From: Novosphingobium mangrovisedimenti
Lineage (GTDB): Bacteria; Pseudomonadota; Alphaproteobacteria; Sphingomonadales; Sphingomonadaceae
Assembly (NCBI RefSeq): GCF_025153475.1
Contig: NZ_JANZXA010000002.1
Coordinates: 1-64,000, forward strand
Direction: 5' to 3'
DNA: 64,000 bases
Notes under the pieces: generated by a model
The model's input: the letters and a program-made list of their open reading frames with translations, nothing else
Databases searched by the model: none
Told to the model about the DNA's origin: nothing
Made by a program: the position numbers and the translations under genes
Shown: piece after piece, positions 27,588-36,061 of the stretch
Numbering within the stretch: position 1 is the first letter of the stretch
How the letters are laid out: each line of letters begins with the position of its first letter

Positions 27588-28927
27588 TTCGTGTTGCTCC
27601 TGACATGAACGCCGTCGAGAAAGACGATCTCGACCTCGATGCCGGTCGGCATCTCGACGACGGGTTGGTATTGTTCGGCGCGTTCGATGAGGTACTTGCT
27701 CACCGTGTCGGCGGCTTCGCCGGCGCCCTGGCCGATGCCGCCTGTGACAATGTCGGTCGGCGAGAGCGCTTGGCGCTTACCATCGGCGCCGATCTGGCCG
27801 GTGAAGATGCCATTGGCATTGGCGGAAAAACCCCGGCCGAAGCCGCCGACGATCCCGGCAAGGAGGGCCTGGCCAACCAGGCTACCTTCGCGGCTGACGA
27901 CACGGCCACGCACGCCCGACTTGCCGGCAAAGCTGATGAAGCCTTTGACCTCGCTCACCGCATAGCGGCCGCCCGGCTGCGCACAGGTCATGCGCGCAAG
28001 CTTCACATAGACTTTCTCGCTGCTGAGATCCCCGCGGGCCGCGCCGTTGACGAGGCAGCCGGTGATGTCGGTCGTCAGCACCTTGCCGTGCCGCATGACC
28101 GAGCGTGCCGGGCCGGTGATCCGCAGCACCACCGGGAGCGGATCGGTCTGGCTGGCAACGCCGGTCGAGGCATCGACACCGACAATGACCCGCGCCGGCG
28201 CATAGCTGTTGGGCGGCAGGTAATCGGGGCTGTCCTGTAAGAGGAGCTGCGGGGCCGCGGTTTCGCCGGCAGGCTTCTTGGGTCCGGCACCGCCGGTCTC
28301 GAAGCTCATCAGGCTGACCTTGGCGTCGGCTGTCGGGCCCTCGGCACCTTGCCGGTTTGACCCTGGTGCCGGGGTGCCAGCACCCGGAGTGACACCAGGA
28401 CCATAGGCAGGCGGCGGCATGACCGGTGCAGCCGGCGCGCGCGAGGCCTGGTCGAGCTGCGCCTTCAAGGCCGCGTTCTCTGCCGAGATCGCATCGATCG
28501 CGTGCTGACCGTCGGTGCGCATCTGCGCATTTTCGGTCTTGAGCGCGGCGAGCTGCTGCTCGAGCTCGGGACGCGAGACCTGGCCTTCCTTGAGCGCCTT
28601 GATCTCTCGGTCCTGGGCATCGGCCCGGTTGCCGTAGGTCGCGACGAACTCGCGTTCGGACAGGTTGCGGTTGACGAGCCCGCCGGTGTCGATCGTTACC
28701 GCCTCACCGGAAGCACCCGTGCCTTTGCCGTTGTCACCACTGAACAGGAACGTCGCGCCACCGACGAGGGTAAGAGCGCCGACACCAATGAGCAGAGCCT
28801 TCTGGCGCTGAGCGATCTGGCGATTGAGGTTACGGCGTCCGACTTCGCGCCGGCTTTCCGGAGTGGCGGCCACCTGGCCGTTGTCGGAGGCAGGCTCTCC
28901 GCCCGATCGTTCGGTTTCGTGTGCCAT
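27584..28927 (-). CDS. traB: conjugal transfer core protein TraB (VirB10 class)
   Basis: A protein of 447 residues: a cytoplasmic start, a membrane helix (about 44-62), a coiled-coil stretch (about 98-150), a Pro-rich periplasmic region, and the TraB/VirB10 beta-barrel domain in the C-terminal half (APARVIVGVDAST near 245, GDLSSEKVYVKLARMTC near 302, GFGRGFSANANGIFTG near 370). TraB spans the envelope and links the inner-membrane ATPases to TraK/TraV. It overlaps dsbC by 4 nt and touches traK. Confidence 0.92.
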   Translation of the reverse strand: MAHETERSGGEPASDNGQVAATPESRREVGRRNLNRQIAQRQKALLIGVGALTLVGGATFLFSGDNGKGTGASGEAVTIDTGGLVNRNLSEREFVATYGNRADAQDREIKALKEGQVSRPELEQQLAALKTENAQMRTDGQHAIDAISAENAALKAQLDQASRAPAAPVMPPPAYGPGVTPGAGTPAPGSNRQGAEGPTADAKVSLMSFETGGAGPKKPAGETAAPQLLLQDSPDYLPPNSYAPARVIVGVDASTGVASQTDPLPVVLRITGPARSVMRHGKVLTTDITGCLVNGAARGDLSSEKVYVKLARMTCAQPGGRYAVSEVKGFISFAGKSGVRGRVVSREGSLVGQALLAGIVGGFGRGFSANANGIFTGQIGADGKRQALSPTDIVTGGIGQGAGEAADTVSKYLIERAEQYQPVVEMPTGIEVEIVFLDGVHVRSNTK

Positions 28928-29733
28928 TACTCGAGCCCTCCCTTGCGGAAGACAAGGAAGGCGCTGGTCGTCTCGCCGGGACGCAGCGCATCGCGGCCAT
29001 AGGCAAAGGCGATTGTTCCGGCCGGACCCTCGCGGTCGGCTGCGAGGTCGAGCAGCTCCTTGCCGAGGTTGCGCAGGACAAGGCGCTGACCGACGAGTTC
29101 GGCGCCGGAATATTCCGCGACCAGCTGGACCTCGATCCCGCCAGTCTTGCGGGGGAGCCCAAGTTCGGCGCGGGCCGTAAAGCCGGGGAGCACCGCATCC
29201 CCCGCCATTGCTTCGATCAGGCGGATCGCGGCCTCATCGGGACCTGCCGCCTGCTCCCAGTCTTCGGCGTCATGGGTCTTCAGCGCCGGGTTGGTGACGA
29301 AGATCTGGCTCGCCTCCTGGGCGGCCGTTCGGCACGCGAACTTGTAGACGTAGCCCGCCTTGCTCGTGGCGAAGAAGCTGACCCGGTCGGCGGCAAACTG
29401 CGGCGGCACCGAAATGTAAATGTCGCCGCGGACCGGCTCATGGGTCACCGTGAAATCGTTGTAGGGATAGGCGCTGGCGATTTTCGAGACGTTGGCAAAG
29501 CCATCGTCGATGAGCGCAATGCGGGTCAGTTCGCCGCGCGAGAGCACGCAGTCGATCTTGGCGTTGTCGGCCGCTTCGACGAACTGGTCGGCGAAGGCCG
29601 GAGACGCGCTGAACGCGAAGGCGCACAGGGCGGCGCCCAGCGCCTTAAAACCGGTGTCGACACGGCGTGTGACGCCCCATCCGAAACAGGCGAGACCGGC
29701 ACCAAGTGCGGTCGTTGGGGTAAGAGAGCTCAT
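28927..29733 (-). CDS. traK: conjugal transfer core protein TraK (VirB9 class)
   Basis: A protein of 268 residues from the ATG at 29733; the frame continues upstream through traE but the signal peptide begins here (SPAFA cleavage near 48). The secretin-like TraK domain follows, with YNDFTVTHEPVRGDIYISVP near 92 and VAEYSGAELVGQRLVLRN near 208. TraK sits in the periplasm and outer membrane with TraV and TraB. The start is 8 bp after the traE stop. Confidence 0.88.
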   Translation of the reverse strand: MSSLTPTTALGAGLACFGWGVTRRVDTGFKALGAALCAFAFSASPAFADQFVEAADNAKIDCVLSRGELTRIALIDDGFANVSKIASAYPYNDFTVTHEPVRGDIYISVPPQFAADRVSFFATSKAGYVYKFACRTAAQEASQIFVTNPALKTHDAEDWEQAAGPDEAAIRLIEAMAGDAVLPGFTARAELGLPRKTGGIEVQLVAEYSGAELVGQRLVLRNLGKELLDLAADREGPAGTIAFAYGRDALRPGETTSAFLVFRKGGLE

Positions 29734-29741
29734 GTCCGTCT

Positions 29742-30305
29742 TCAGTCCTTCTGGCTTTGGTCTTGCAGCTGCTCGAAGCCGACGAGCCCGAGGGCGAGGC
29801 CATGCCGGCTCCAGCGGAACCGGAAGCTGCGATCGTTGCTGGCGATCACCTGCGCGCCGACGAAGGTCTTGAGCGTGCCGGTGACGGTCGAAGTGAGGGC
29901 GGCCGGGTCGACCTCCATCTTGCGGATGACGAAGGCCTGGGAGATGTCCGAGCCGCGCTGCTCGTCGACGATCTTGACGAGCTCGGCCTTGAGGCGGCCG
30001 TGGGCAGCCGGATCGGCGAGCTTCAGGATCTCGGCCATCCAGTAGTCGAGGCCTTGTGGGCTTCGGTTGAGCAGCATCAGCGCAGTGTCGCGGGTGACGA
30101 GCTCGAGGTAATGCGCATCCGGTCCGGCGCTGGAGAGCGAGAGCCGTTCGCTGGTCACCGGGACCAGAACGACTTCCCGGTCGCGGGTTGCCGCTGCGCC
30201 CACGCCGAACAGCGTGGTGACGGCCAGGCCGCCGGCGACCAGAGCCAGCCAGTTGCGCTGGCGCAGGTATTTCTGGGCCTCTTCGTATGCGAATTCCGCG
30301 CGCAT
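29742..30305 (-). CDS. traE: conjugal transfer protein TraE (VirB5/VirB8-like position)
   Basis: A protein of 187 residues with one membrane helix near 18-38 and a periplasmic domain with YLELVTRDTALMLLNRSPQG near 85, the TraE family signature, and GTLKTFVGAQVI near 142. TraE is an inner-membrane protein of the F pilus assembly core. Spacing to traL is 12 bp and to traK 8 bp. Confidence 0.9.
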   Translation of the reverse strand: MRAEFAYEEAQKYLRQRNWLALVAGGLAVTTLFGVGAAATRDREVVLVPVTSERLSLSSAGPDAHYLELVTRDTALMLLNRSPQGLDYWMAEILKLADPAAHGRLKAELVKIVDEQRGSDISQAFVIRKMEVDPAALTSTVTGTLKTFVGAQVIASNDRSFRFRWSRHGLALGLVGFEQLQDQSQKD

Positions 30306-30317
30306 CTCTTGTCTCCC

Positions 30318-30605
30318 TCAGCCGGCCAGGAGGCGACAATGGGAGGGCGGCGTGGCCTTCAGCCCGAGGAAACCCCCGGGCATGTACCAGTAGGCAGCAT
30401 GCACCAGCGCCGAGCCCGCGTTTCCGGATTTCGCCTTCCGCAAGACGAACCAGGCCGCAAAGGACAGTGCGATCCCGATGAAGATGTGCTGCGCCAGGAT
30501 CCCCCAAGCAAAGGGGATCAACAGCCCCGCGAACTCGTCGATGGTCCAGAAGCCGATGAGCTCCGGATCGTCGAGCCGTTGGGGAACGAGGTACTTGTCG
30601 GCCAT
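30318..30605 (-). CDS. traL: conjugal transfer protein TraL
   Basis: A protein of 95 residues beginning MADKYLVPQRLDDPELIGFW, the TraL opening, with two hydrophobic segments (about 22-50). TraL is a small inner-membrane pilus assembly protein (VirB3-like). It lies 34 bp after traA and 12 bp ahead of traE, the classical traA-L-E order. Confidence 0.9.
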   Translation of the reverse strand: MADKYLVPQRLDDPELIGFWTIDEFAGLLIPFAWGILAQHIFIGIALSFAAWFVLRKAKSGNAGSALVHAAYWYMPGGFLGLKATPPSHCRLLAG

Positions 30606-30639
30606 GTTGCCGCCCTCCCGCCGTGACCGGATCCGCTGT

Positions 30640-30954
30640 TCAGATGACCGCGGTCACGACCGAGGTGACGATCGGCACGCCGGTGCCGACGCCGATGCCG
30701 ACGCCTACCGGGACGGCAATCTGACCGAGCGTAAAGCGACCCGAAGCGAGGCCGATGAGGCCGCCCGCGAGGCTGAGAACGGTGATGATCTTACCGCCCG
30801 AGCCCTCGAGAAAATCGGTGAATTTGACGAGAGCGGGATCGAAGGTGGTGTCGGCGCCGGCATAGGCCGCGCCGGCACCGGCGAGGGCAACCAGTGCGGG
30901 CAGGATGTAGTCCTTGAGCTGGGTGCGCCGGGCAAGCTGGAGAGGGGTATTCAT
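30640..30954 (-). CDS. traA: F-type pilin TraA
   Basis: A protein of 104 residues from the ATG at 30954; an upstream ATG at 31146 would add a region with no pilin character. A basic leader (about 1-32) ends at AAYAGAD, a likely leader-peptidase site, followed by a mature pilin of about 72 residues with two hydrophobic helices (GKIITVLSLAGGLIGLASG and the Gly/Val-rich C-terminus). It is the first gene of the operon, as in F. The S26 peptidase at 22263-22784 is the probable processing enzyme. Confidence 0.85.
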   Translation of the reverse strand: MNTPLQLARRTQLKDYILPALVALAGAGAAYAGADTTFDPALVKFTDFLEGSGGKIITVLSLAGGLIGLASGRFTLGQIAVPVGVGIGVGTGVPIVTSVVTAVI

Positions 30955-31326
30955 GAGGCAAGGCCTTTCGAGGATTGAAGGAGCAGCAAGCGGTCGACCC
31001 GTTCGCTGTCTGTTCTTCGTGATCCCTCGATGCCCCTGTAGGAAATAGCGACTGTCGTCTGGGCCCTGCCGACCAAGCAAAAAGCGACATCTAGGGGCGC
31101 GCGAGCCGGCAATCGCGCTGCCTCGATCTCTTCGAGCGCCATTCAAACCGAAGATCGCGATAGCCGAGACGGAATCTGCGCCGAAGCGGCTGATTTCTGC
31201 GCGAATCGCAGGAGGCGTCCGATTCGCGTCTTCCTCTATGTTCCATTTATGTTCTTTTCGTTTTCCTACACCTTTCCTCTTCGCTTACCCGGTGAGTCGA
31301 TCATTCCAGTCAAAGGAGAAACACCA
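30955..31326. promoter_or_regulatory. intergenic region upstream of the tra operon
   Basis: About 370 bp between traA (leftward) and the HTH-like gene (rightward). It must carry the promoter of the long tra operon and that of the rightward regulator. I could not pick convincing -35/-10 pairs; the part at 31235-31290 is T/C-rich. No gene is credible here: the leftward frame from 31146 is only an upstream extension of traA. Confidence 0.4.
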
Positions 31327-31815
31327 GTGATCGACATGGGCGTACTTGGTGAAAGCCAGACCCGACGCGACCTCGCGCACCTTCTGTACACCGCGGTCGA
31401 ACGGAGCGGTCGCAACCGCTGCGAAATCGCGCGTGAGGCAGACCTGCATAAAGATGCGCTACGCCGGACGCTGTGCGGCGATCGAAGCCCGAGCCTCGGG
31501 GAAGCGCTGCGTATCCTGGCCTCATCGGGCATGGCGCCGCATGCGCACCTGCTGCTGTTCTTGGGAGCCGGCGGCGACCAGGCGACGCGCTGGCTTCAGA
31601 CCGACATCGCCCGTTTCTTCGAAGAGCTCGTTGGTGAGCTACCGTCCGCCCTTGAGCGGGTTCTCGGCAACCAGGTGCATGACGTGAAGCCCCGTTGGGC
31701 CAAGGGAACGGCTCACCGCGTTGCGCGGCTTCTGGCTGATCATATTGACGAGCTCGAACGCAAGGATGCCCTGCTGGGCGAAGGCAGCGCGAGCTTTGGA
31801 GGGCGCCATGGCTGA
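31327..31815 (+). CDS. HTH-containing protein, possible transfer regulator
   Basis: A protein of 162 residues from a GTG at 31327 with an excellent AAAGGAG site 8 bp upstream; an ATG at 31249 lacks one. Residues about 15-65 (RRDLAHLLYTAVERSGRNRCEIAREADLHKDALRRTL) look like a lambda-repressor-type helix-turn-helix, followed by a helical C-terminal part. Divergent from traA, it may regulate transfer. Its end overlaps the AlpA-like gene by 8 nt, so the two are co-expressed. I do not recognise a named family. Confidence 0.6.
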   Translation: MIDMGVLGESQTRRDLAHLLYTAVERSGRNRCEIAREADLHKDALRRTLCGDRSPSLGEALRILASSGMAPHAHLLLFLGAGGDQATRWLQTDIARFFEELVGELPSALERVLGNQVHDVKPRWAKGTAHRVARLLADHIDELERKDALLGEGSASFGGRHG

Positions 31816-32023
31816 AACAGGACCGTCGCCGTCTCCCGAGCAACGCAGGATCACCCGCCTGATCCGGCTGAAAGAGGTCCAGCACCGTGTTGGCCTCGGT
31901 CGATCCACAATCTACCGGTGGATGGCCGAAGGGAAGTTCCCGAAACCGGTTCAGCTGGGTGGATATGCCGTCGCGTGGGCAGAAGACGACATTCAGCTCT
32001 GGATCTCCGCCAGATTAGGATGA
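31808..32023 (+). CDS. AlpA-family excisionase-like regulator
   Basis: A protein of 71 residues from the ATG at 31808. It shows RLIRLKEVQHRVGLGRSTIYRWMAEGKFPKPVQLG, the MerR-like HTH_17 pattern of AlpA/excisionase proteins, with a WAEDDIQLWI ending. AlpA proteins activate integrase or act as excision directionality factors of genomic islands. It supports the reading that the tra region belongs to an integrative element. Confidence 0.85.
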   Translation: MAETGPSPSPEQRRITRLIRLKEVQHRVGLGRSTIYRWMAEGKFPKPVQLGGYAVAWAEDDIQLWISARLG

Positions 32024-32048
32024 GCGCGGAAAATTCGGCGATCTCGAT

Positions 32049-32669
32049 TCAGATCAGTCGGCCCTGTCCCTCCGCTGCCTTGCTCCGACGTTTCTGACGG
32101 CGCTTGAAGGTCCAGGGCGGCTCCGGATTGTCCATTGCCCACAGGCCCCGCCGATCCCGCCGGGCATCGTCTTGCGCCTCGAAGTATTCTACTTCGCGAT
32201 CAAACGCATATTGCTCGGTCACCCAAGCCCACCCGTTCACGATCATCTCGAGTTCAATGTTGCGCGAGACAGGGCGCGCCCGCTTCACCGCGCCGCCGCC
32301 AAGTTTGCCTTCGTGATAATATTTGACGGTGCCAACGTCCATTTGCTCGGTCAGGAACGCCATGCACAGAACCCGTCTGTACGGGTCGATGGGCAGATAG
32401 CCAGTCGACTCTTTGCCGACCGGGTCGAGGCGAAGTTCCTTACCCGCGATGAGGCCGACCAAGAATTCCTTGGATTCCGGACCGAACGGTTGCTCCATTT
32501 CGGGCGCGTCGATGAACGCAAAGCGGAAGGGGACGCGCTCGACCCAAGCCTGGCGATAGGGATGCCAGACGTTTGCCAAGAAGCCGTCGCCGTCGAATAC
32601 CTTTCGGACAGCCGCCTTCAATACGCCGTCGGGACCTGCAGGGCCTGGATCATCTGGAACTATGATCAT
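32049..32669 (-). CDS. thermonuclease-family (SNase-like) protein
   Basis: A protein of 206 residues. The staphylococcal-nuclease-like core is visible: AVRKVFDGDGFLANVW near 20-35, RFAFIDAPEMEQPFGPESKEFL near 48-70, DPYRRVLCMAFL near 95 and NGWAWVTEQYAFD near 145. There is no clear signal peptide, so it may act in the cytoplasm. SNase-like proteins are common cargo of conjugative islands. It overlaps the end of the helical-repeat gene by 20 nt and probably shares its transcript. Confidence 0.78.
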   Translation of the reverse strand: MIIVPDDPGPAGPDGVLKAAVRKVFDGDGFLANVWHPYRQAWVERVPFRFAFIDAPEMEQPFGPESKEFLVGLIAGKELRLDPVGKESTGYLPIDPYRRVLCMAFLTEQMDVGTVKYYHEGKLGGGAVKRARPVSRNIELEMIVNGWAWVTEQYAFDREVEYFEAQDDARRDRRGLWAMDNPEPPWTFKRRQKRRSKAAEGQGRLI

Positions 32670-33795
32670 GCCTACCTGCCTCGACGAATGCGGTGCGATA
32701 CTTTCTGCTCATCGTTTGCGCGGACTTCGAATGGGCAGACGATTGACCGTTGCCGGGCCAACGCCGGAGCCAAGCAAAGCGCTCGGGATCCTGGCGAAGC
32801 AGATATTCACGAATGCGCTGCTGTTCCTGATTGGAAGAGCGCATCAGCAGCCCTCGCAATTCATGGTCGATCGCTTGGCGCGGCGCTCCAAGGCTCTCGG
32901 CCTTTGCGTACCATTCGTGCCCTGTCGGGAGGTCCCCAAGCTCGATGTAGACTGCGCCCAACAACGTGCATGGTCTATAGTCGCTTGAGGTCAGTTCATG
33001 CGCTTCGCTTGCCAGTGTCTTAGCCTCGTCGAGGCGGCGCAGGTCACGCATTGCTCCGCCGCGCGTTGTCGCCAAGGCCGACCTGAGTTTGGGATTTGAC
33101 CCGACCTTTGCCAAGGCCGCCTCGGTCAGACGCAAAGCTCGCTCCGGTTCACCAGCCTTACGCCAATGCCCGCTCGCATTCACGGCATTCCAAGGATCAC
33201 CGCTGCTTTCCCATGCTTTGGTCAGCGCGGCTGCTTCCAATGCATGCCAGGCTCTCTGCAGCTCGTCGGTCCAGCAGTAATCGGCCTCGGTCTTGAGCCA
33301 TGCGAGGTCATCGACTTTGAGGCGTTGCCCGTTGGCGACTTGCCTGAGAAGCGCCATCACACGCGGATAATCGTCGCTTTCGATATATCCCACGCCGAAG
33401 CGCTGTCGCAGTTCTTTGGCCTCTCGCTTTCGACGGAGTGCCGGATCGTTCGCCATGGCGGCAAAAGTCGCCTTGACTGCAGCGGCTCTGGCCTCAGCGC
33501 GTTCTGCCAGTTCTGCCGCATCCTTCAGGGCCTTGACCGAAGCATCTTCAATGCGCGCTGCCTGCTCTCGCTGGGCTGCGGCTTGAAACTCCTCCAGCGT
33601 TGCCTGGCCTTCCGCCAAGGCATCGAGCGCACGCAGGCCAGTCGTGACGAGAAACTGCCGCTGTAGCGCGGTCACCGGCTCGCCTGCATCAATCTTCAAG
33701 AGAATCCCGTTCAACCGGGCGCCCAGTTGGGCGGCGCCGGGGAGGTCCTCAAGAAAATAGCGTTCAGCTAGGTCGGCGTGCAGAGATCGTGTCAT
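32650..33795 (-). CDS. helical/TPR-like protein of unknown function
   Basis: A protein of 381 residues: an acidic Ala-rich coiled region (about 60-120), then TPR-like repeats (about 200-300; WRKAGEPERALRLTEAALAKV, AKTLASEAHEL, YIELGDLPTGHEWYAKAESLG), and a basic C-terminus. No enzymatic motif is visible. TPR proteins mediate protein contacts; the coupling to a thermonuclease gene suggests a pair. The start is divergent from the next plus-strand gene. Confidence 0.6.
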   Translation of the reverse strand: MTRSLHADLAERYFLEDLPGAAQLGARLNGILLKIDAGEPVTALQRQFLVTTGLRALDALAEGQATLEEFQAAAQREQAARIEDASVKALKDAAELAERAEARAAAVKATFAAMANDPALRRKREAKELRQRFGVGYIESDDYPRVMALLRQVANGQRLKVDDLAWLKTEADYCWTDELQRAWHALEAAALTKAWESSGDPWNAVNASGHWRKAGEPERALRLTEAALAKVGSNPKLRSALATTRGGAMRDLRRLDEAKTLASEAHELTSSDYRPCTLLGAVYIELGDLPTGHEWYAKAESLGAPRQAIDHELRGLLMRSSNQEQQRIREYLLRQDPERFAWLRRWPGNGQSSAHSKSAQTMSRKYRTAFVEAGRHDHSSR

Positions 33796-33976
33796 GGCCC
33801 TATTTTACGTTCGTGGTCCTGCGCGCCGAGGATATCTTCAATTCCGATATCGTGCGAATTTCTATGTGGCACGCTGGCCTTTTGGATCTCTTAACATCTC
33901 AAGGCGAGCTCGTCGTATGACCATGGGCCTATTGCCTGCTGTTGACATGATGCTGGAAGAAAAGAAGTTCGGCGCC

Positions 33977-35251
33977 ATGCAAAGTGAATCGACCATCCGC
34001 CGCCTGCATGTCCCGGTATTGCGACCCGAAGACGTGATCCATCACCTCGGATCGCCAACGCATTGGCAGCCAGGTCGTTCTGCCAAATCGGTGGCCGATC
34101 TCTGGTTTTCTGCGAACGGGCTGCCGCCATCAGTGAAATCGGCTCTCGATCATGACCCCGCGTTCAAGGGAGCCACATTGGTCGACGCGTTTTTTGAGCG
34201 CCCGGTCGACCTCGGTGATGGTCAGCGCCCGAGCCAGACCGATCTCATGGCAATCCTTCGCCTTGATGGGCGTCTTGGCGTTCTGGCCGTTGAGGCCAAG
34301 GTGGACGAGACTTTCGGCCCAACAGTCCAGGAGTGGCTTTCAGAGGCAAAAGGAGATGCGACCGCACGCCCAGCGCGCCTGGAGCGGTTATGCCGAATTC
34401 TCGATCTCGATCCGGCGACGGTCGGGACAATCCGATACCAACTCATCCACCGCACGGCCTCCGCAGTCATCGAAGCCCAACGCTATTGCTCGCGCGATGC
34501 AGCGATGATCGTTCAGAGCTTTTGCCCGAAGCGCTCTTGGTTTGACGATTATCGGGCCTTTGCCGAGGCTATGGGCTTTCCAGACCCGCCAGTCGGCGTA
34601 ATAAGTCCAGCAAAAGTCTGTGATGGTGTTGCTCTGCGGATCGGATGGGTGGCGGAGCCAAGTGGGGCCCCCGTAAAGCGGCTCGGAACGGCACGCACCG
34701 TTCCTTCGCTCACGGAATTGGGCCGCGTACAGCTGTCGAAATCCTTCTTCATGCGCGACATGCTTTATTCGGAAGTCGCCATGATCCACGGGCTTAACAA
34801 TGCCCCCGATGACCCAGACTTGGCCATCAAGGCCGGAAAGCGGCTGTGCGAAGAACTGCTCGAACCGCTGCAGGATCACTGGGGGCGGATCGCTATCCGC
34901 TCGGCCTACCGCTCGTGCGAGGTGAACGGGTTCTGCAACGAAATGCAGCGCAAGAAGAAGGCCGGCTACACTTGCGCGTCCAACGAGAGCAACTACGCCG
35001 GGCACATCTGGGATCGTCGTGACGCCGATGGCCACATGGGAGCGATGGCTTGCGTTGTCGTTCCGAGCTTCTGGGCGAAAAATCAGGAACCCGGCGATTG
35101 GCGAATCCTTGCGCGCTGGGTGCACGAGAACCTGCCTTACTCGACACTCTACTTCTTCCCGACCTACTGGGCGTTCAACATCGGCTGGCATGAGCGGCCC
35201 GAGCGCACGATCAAGAGCTACGCTGAACCCGCGGGTCTATTCTCGCCTTAA
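33977..35251 (+). CDS. DUF6946-like / M15-peptidase-like fusion protein
   Basis: The ATG at 33977 gives 424 residues. The frame is open from 33794, but that start overlaps the divergent gene's start codon. Residues about 1-235 resemble DUF6946: HWQPGRSAKSVADLWFSANG, GQRPSQTDLMAILRL and LAVEAKVDE, the last like a nuclease-type acidic core. Residues about 255-424 look like an M15/Hedgehog-type metallopeptidase fold: RIAIRSAYRSCEVN near 315, NYAGHIWDRRDADGHMGAMACVV near 345 and NIGWHERP near 405. I know the two halves as separate conserved families; their fusion is uncommon. Function is unknown. Confidence 0.6.
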   Translation: MQSESTIRRLHVPVLRPEDVIHHLGSPTHWQPGRSAKSVADLWFSANGLPPSVKSALDHDPAFKGATLVDAFFERPVDLGDGQRPSQTDLMAILRLDGRLGVLAVEAKVDETFGPTVQEWLSEAKGDATARPARLERLCRILDLDPATVGTIRYQLIHRTASAVIEAQRYCSRDAAMIVQSFCPKRSWFDDYRAFAEAMGFPDPPVGVISPAKVCDGVALRIGWVAEPSGAPVKRLGTARTVPSLTELGRVQLSKSFFMRDMLYSEVAMIHGLNNAPDDPDLAIKAGKRLCEELLEPLQDHWGRIAIRSAYRSCEVNGFCNEMQRKKKAGYTCASNESNYAGHIWDRRDADGHMGAMACVVVPSFWAKNQEPGDWRILARWVHENLPYSTLYFFPTYWAFNIGWHERPERTIKSYAEPAGLFSP

Positions 35252-35264
35252 GACCGGAAACCGA

Positions 35265-35888
35265 TCAGGCGACATGCAGGCCAGCCCATATGACCCGACC
35301 CACAATCTGTACCGCGTTTCTCGGTAGGCCATCCCAGTTCGGATAAGCCGGATTGTCCGTCAGAACCGCAATGCGGTTTCGGGACGGCTCGAGCGCAATC
35401 CGGCGCACAAGTAGGCCGGCGTCAGCCCTGATCACGTAAAGGCCATCGCGAATGTTTTCGTTCGCCAAATAGCGCTGGATCAGCACTTCATCGCCATCCC
35501 GCAGCGAAGGGCTCATGGCGTCCCCCTCAACCATGACGATCGAGACCCCAGTTGGTTTGTAACTGAACCTCCGGAGCCACGCCTCATCGACCAGGCGCAC
35601 GCGACCGAGTGCGTCCTCAGCATCGGCGGCACCGAGGACAGGGATCGCTATTGTCGACAGCCCCGCACTCTCGGGGACTGCATCTCCACCAAAGATCGCT
35701 GCCGGAACCCCGAAGTGCACAGACAGCTGCGCGATGTCGCTATCGTCCAGGCGCGCCGGGCTGCCACGTTTGATGAACTGCTGGATGTAGGCCGGATTGC
35801 GGCTCAGCAGCCGTGAAACCGATGAATACGATTCCCCCCGCTCCTTGATGAGTTCGTCGAGCGCTCGGCGCGGATCCAACGTGGCCAT
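35265..35888 (-). CDS. S24-family (LexA/CI-like) repressor with substituted Lys
   Basis: A protein of 207 residues. An N-terminal helix-turn-helix (about 8-50; YSSVSRLLSRNPAYIQQFI) is followed by an S24 domain: VEGDAMSPSLRDGDEVLI near 117-135 holds the nucleophile Ser, but the position of the general-base Lys reads LLVRRI near 160, so Arg replaces Lys (codon at 35403-35405). Family knowledge says the Ser-Lys dyad is needed for self-cleavage, so induction by self-cleavage may be lost. It probably represses genes of the island. The IS110 copy lies just upstream of its promoter. Confidence 0.8.
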   Translation of the reverse strand: MATLDPRRALDELIKERGESYSSVSRLLSRNPAYIQQFIKRGSPARLDDSDIAQLSVHFGVPAAIFGGDAVPESAGLSTIAIPVLGAADAEDALGRVRLVDEAWLRRFSYKPTGVSIVMVEGDAMSPSLRDGDEVLIQRYLANENIRDGLYVIRADAGLLVRRIALEPSRNRIAVLTDNPAYPNWDGLPRNAVQIVGRVIWAGLHVA

Positions 35889-36061
35889 TCCTACAATTTC
35901 CTAGACCTTGTTTTGCATTTCTGAGGACCATTCCCATTCGGCGAATCCTTCGCCGATTGCTACCCTCTCATTGGCATGTGGACGTCGGAAGTTTGCAGGG
36001 CTCCTGCCGCGAGATTAGGTGACGCCGCGCCAAAAAATAAAGAATTTCATGGGGATTTTGA
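35889..36061. other. spacer between S24 repressor and IS110 transposase; possible IS110 left end
   Basis: 173 bp that hold the promoter of the leftward repressor and the left end of the IS110-type element. IS110-group elements encode a guide (bridge) RNA in the non-coding left end; IS1111-group elements place it downstream of the transposase. The exact element boundary is not visible because IS110 elements lack classical long inverted repeats and target duplications. Confidence 0.35.

Noticed and set aside
28921..30045. 374-codon plus-strand frame across traK/traE
   Set aside because: Antisense to two recognised tra genes.
33794..33976. N-terminal extension of the DUF6946/M15-like protein to the ATG at 33794
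   Set aside because: It would overlap the divergent gene's start codon, leaves no room for a promoter, and the extra residues lack family character.
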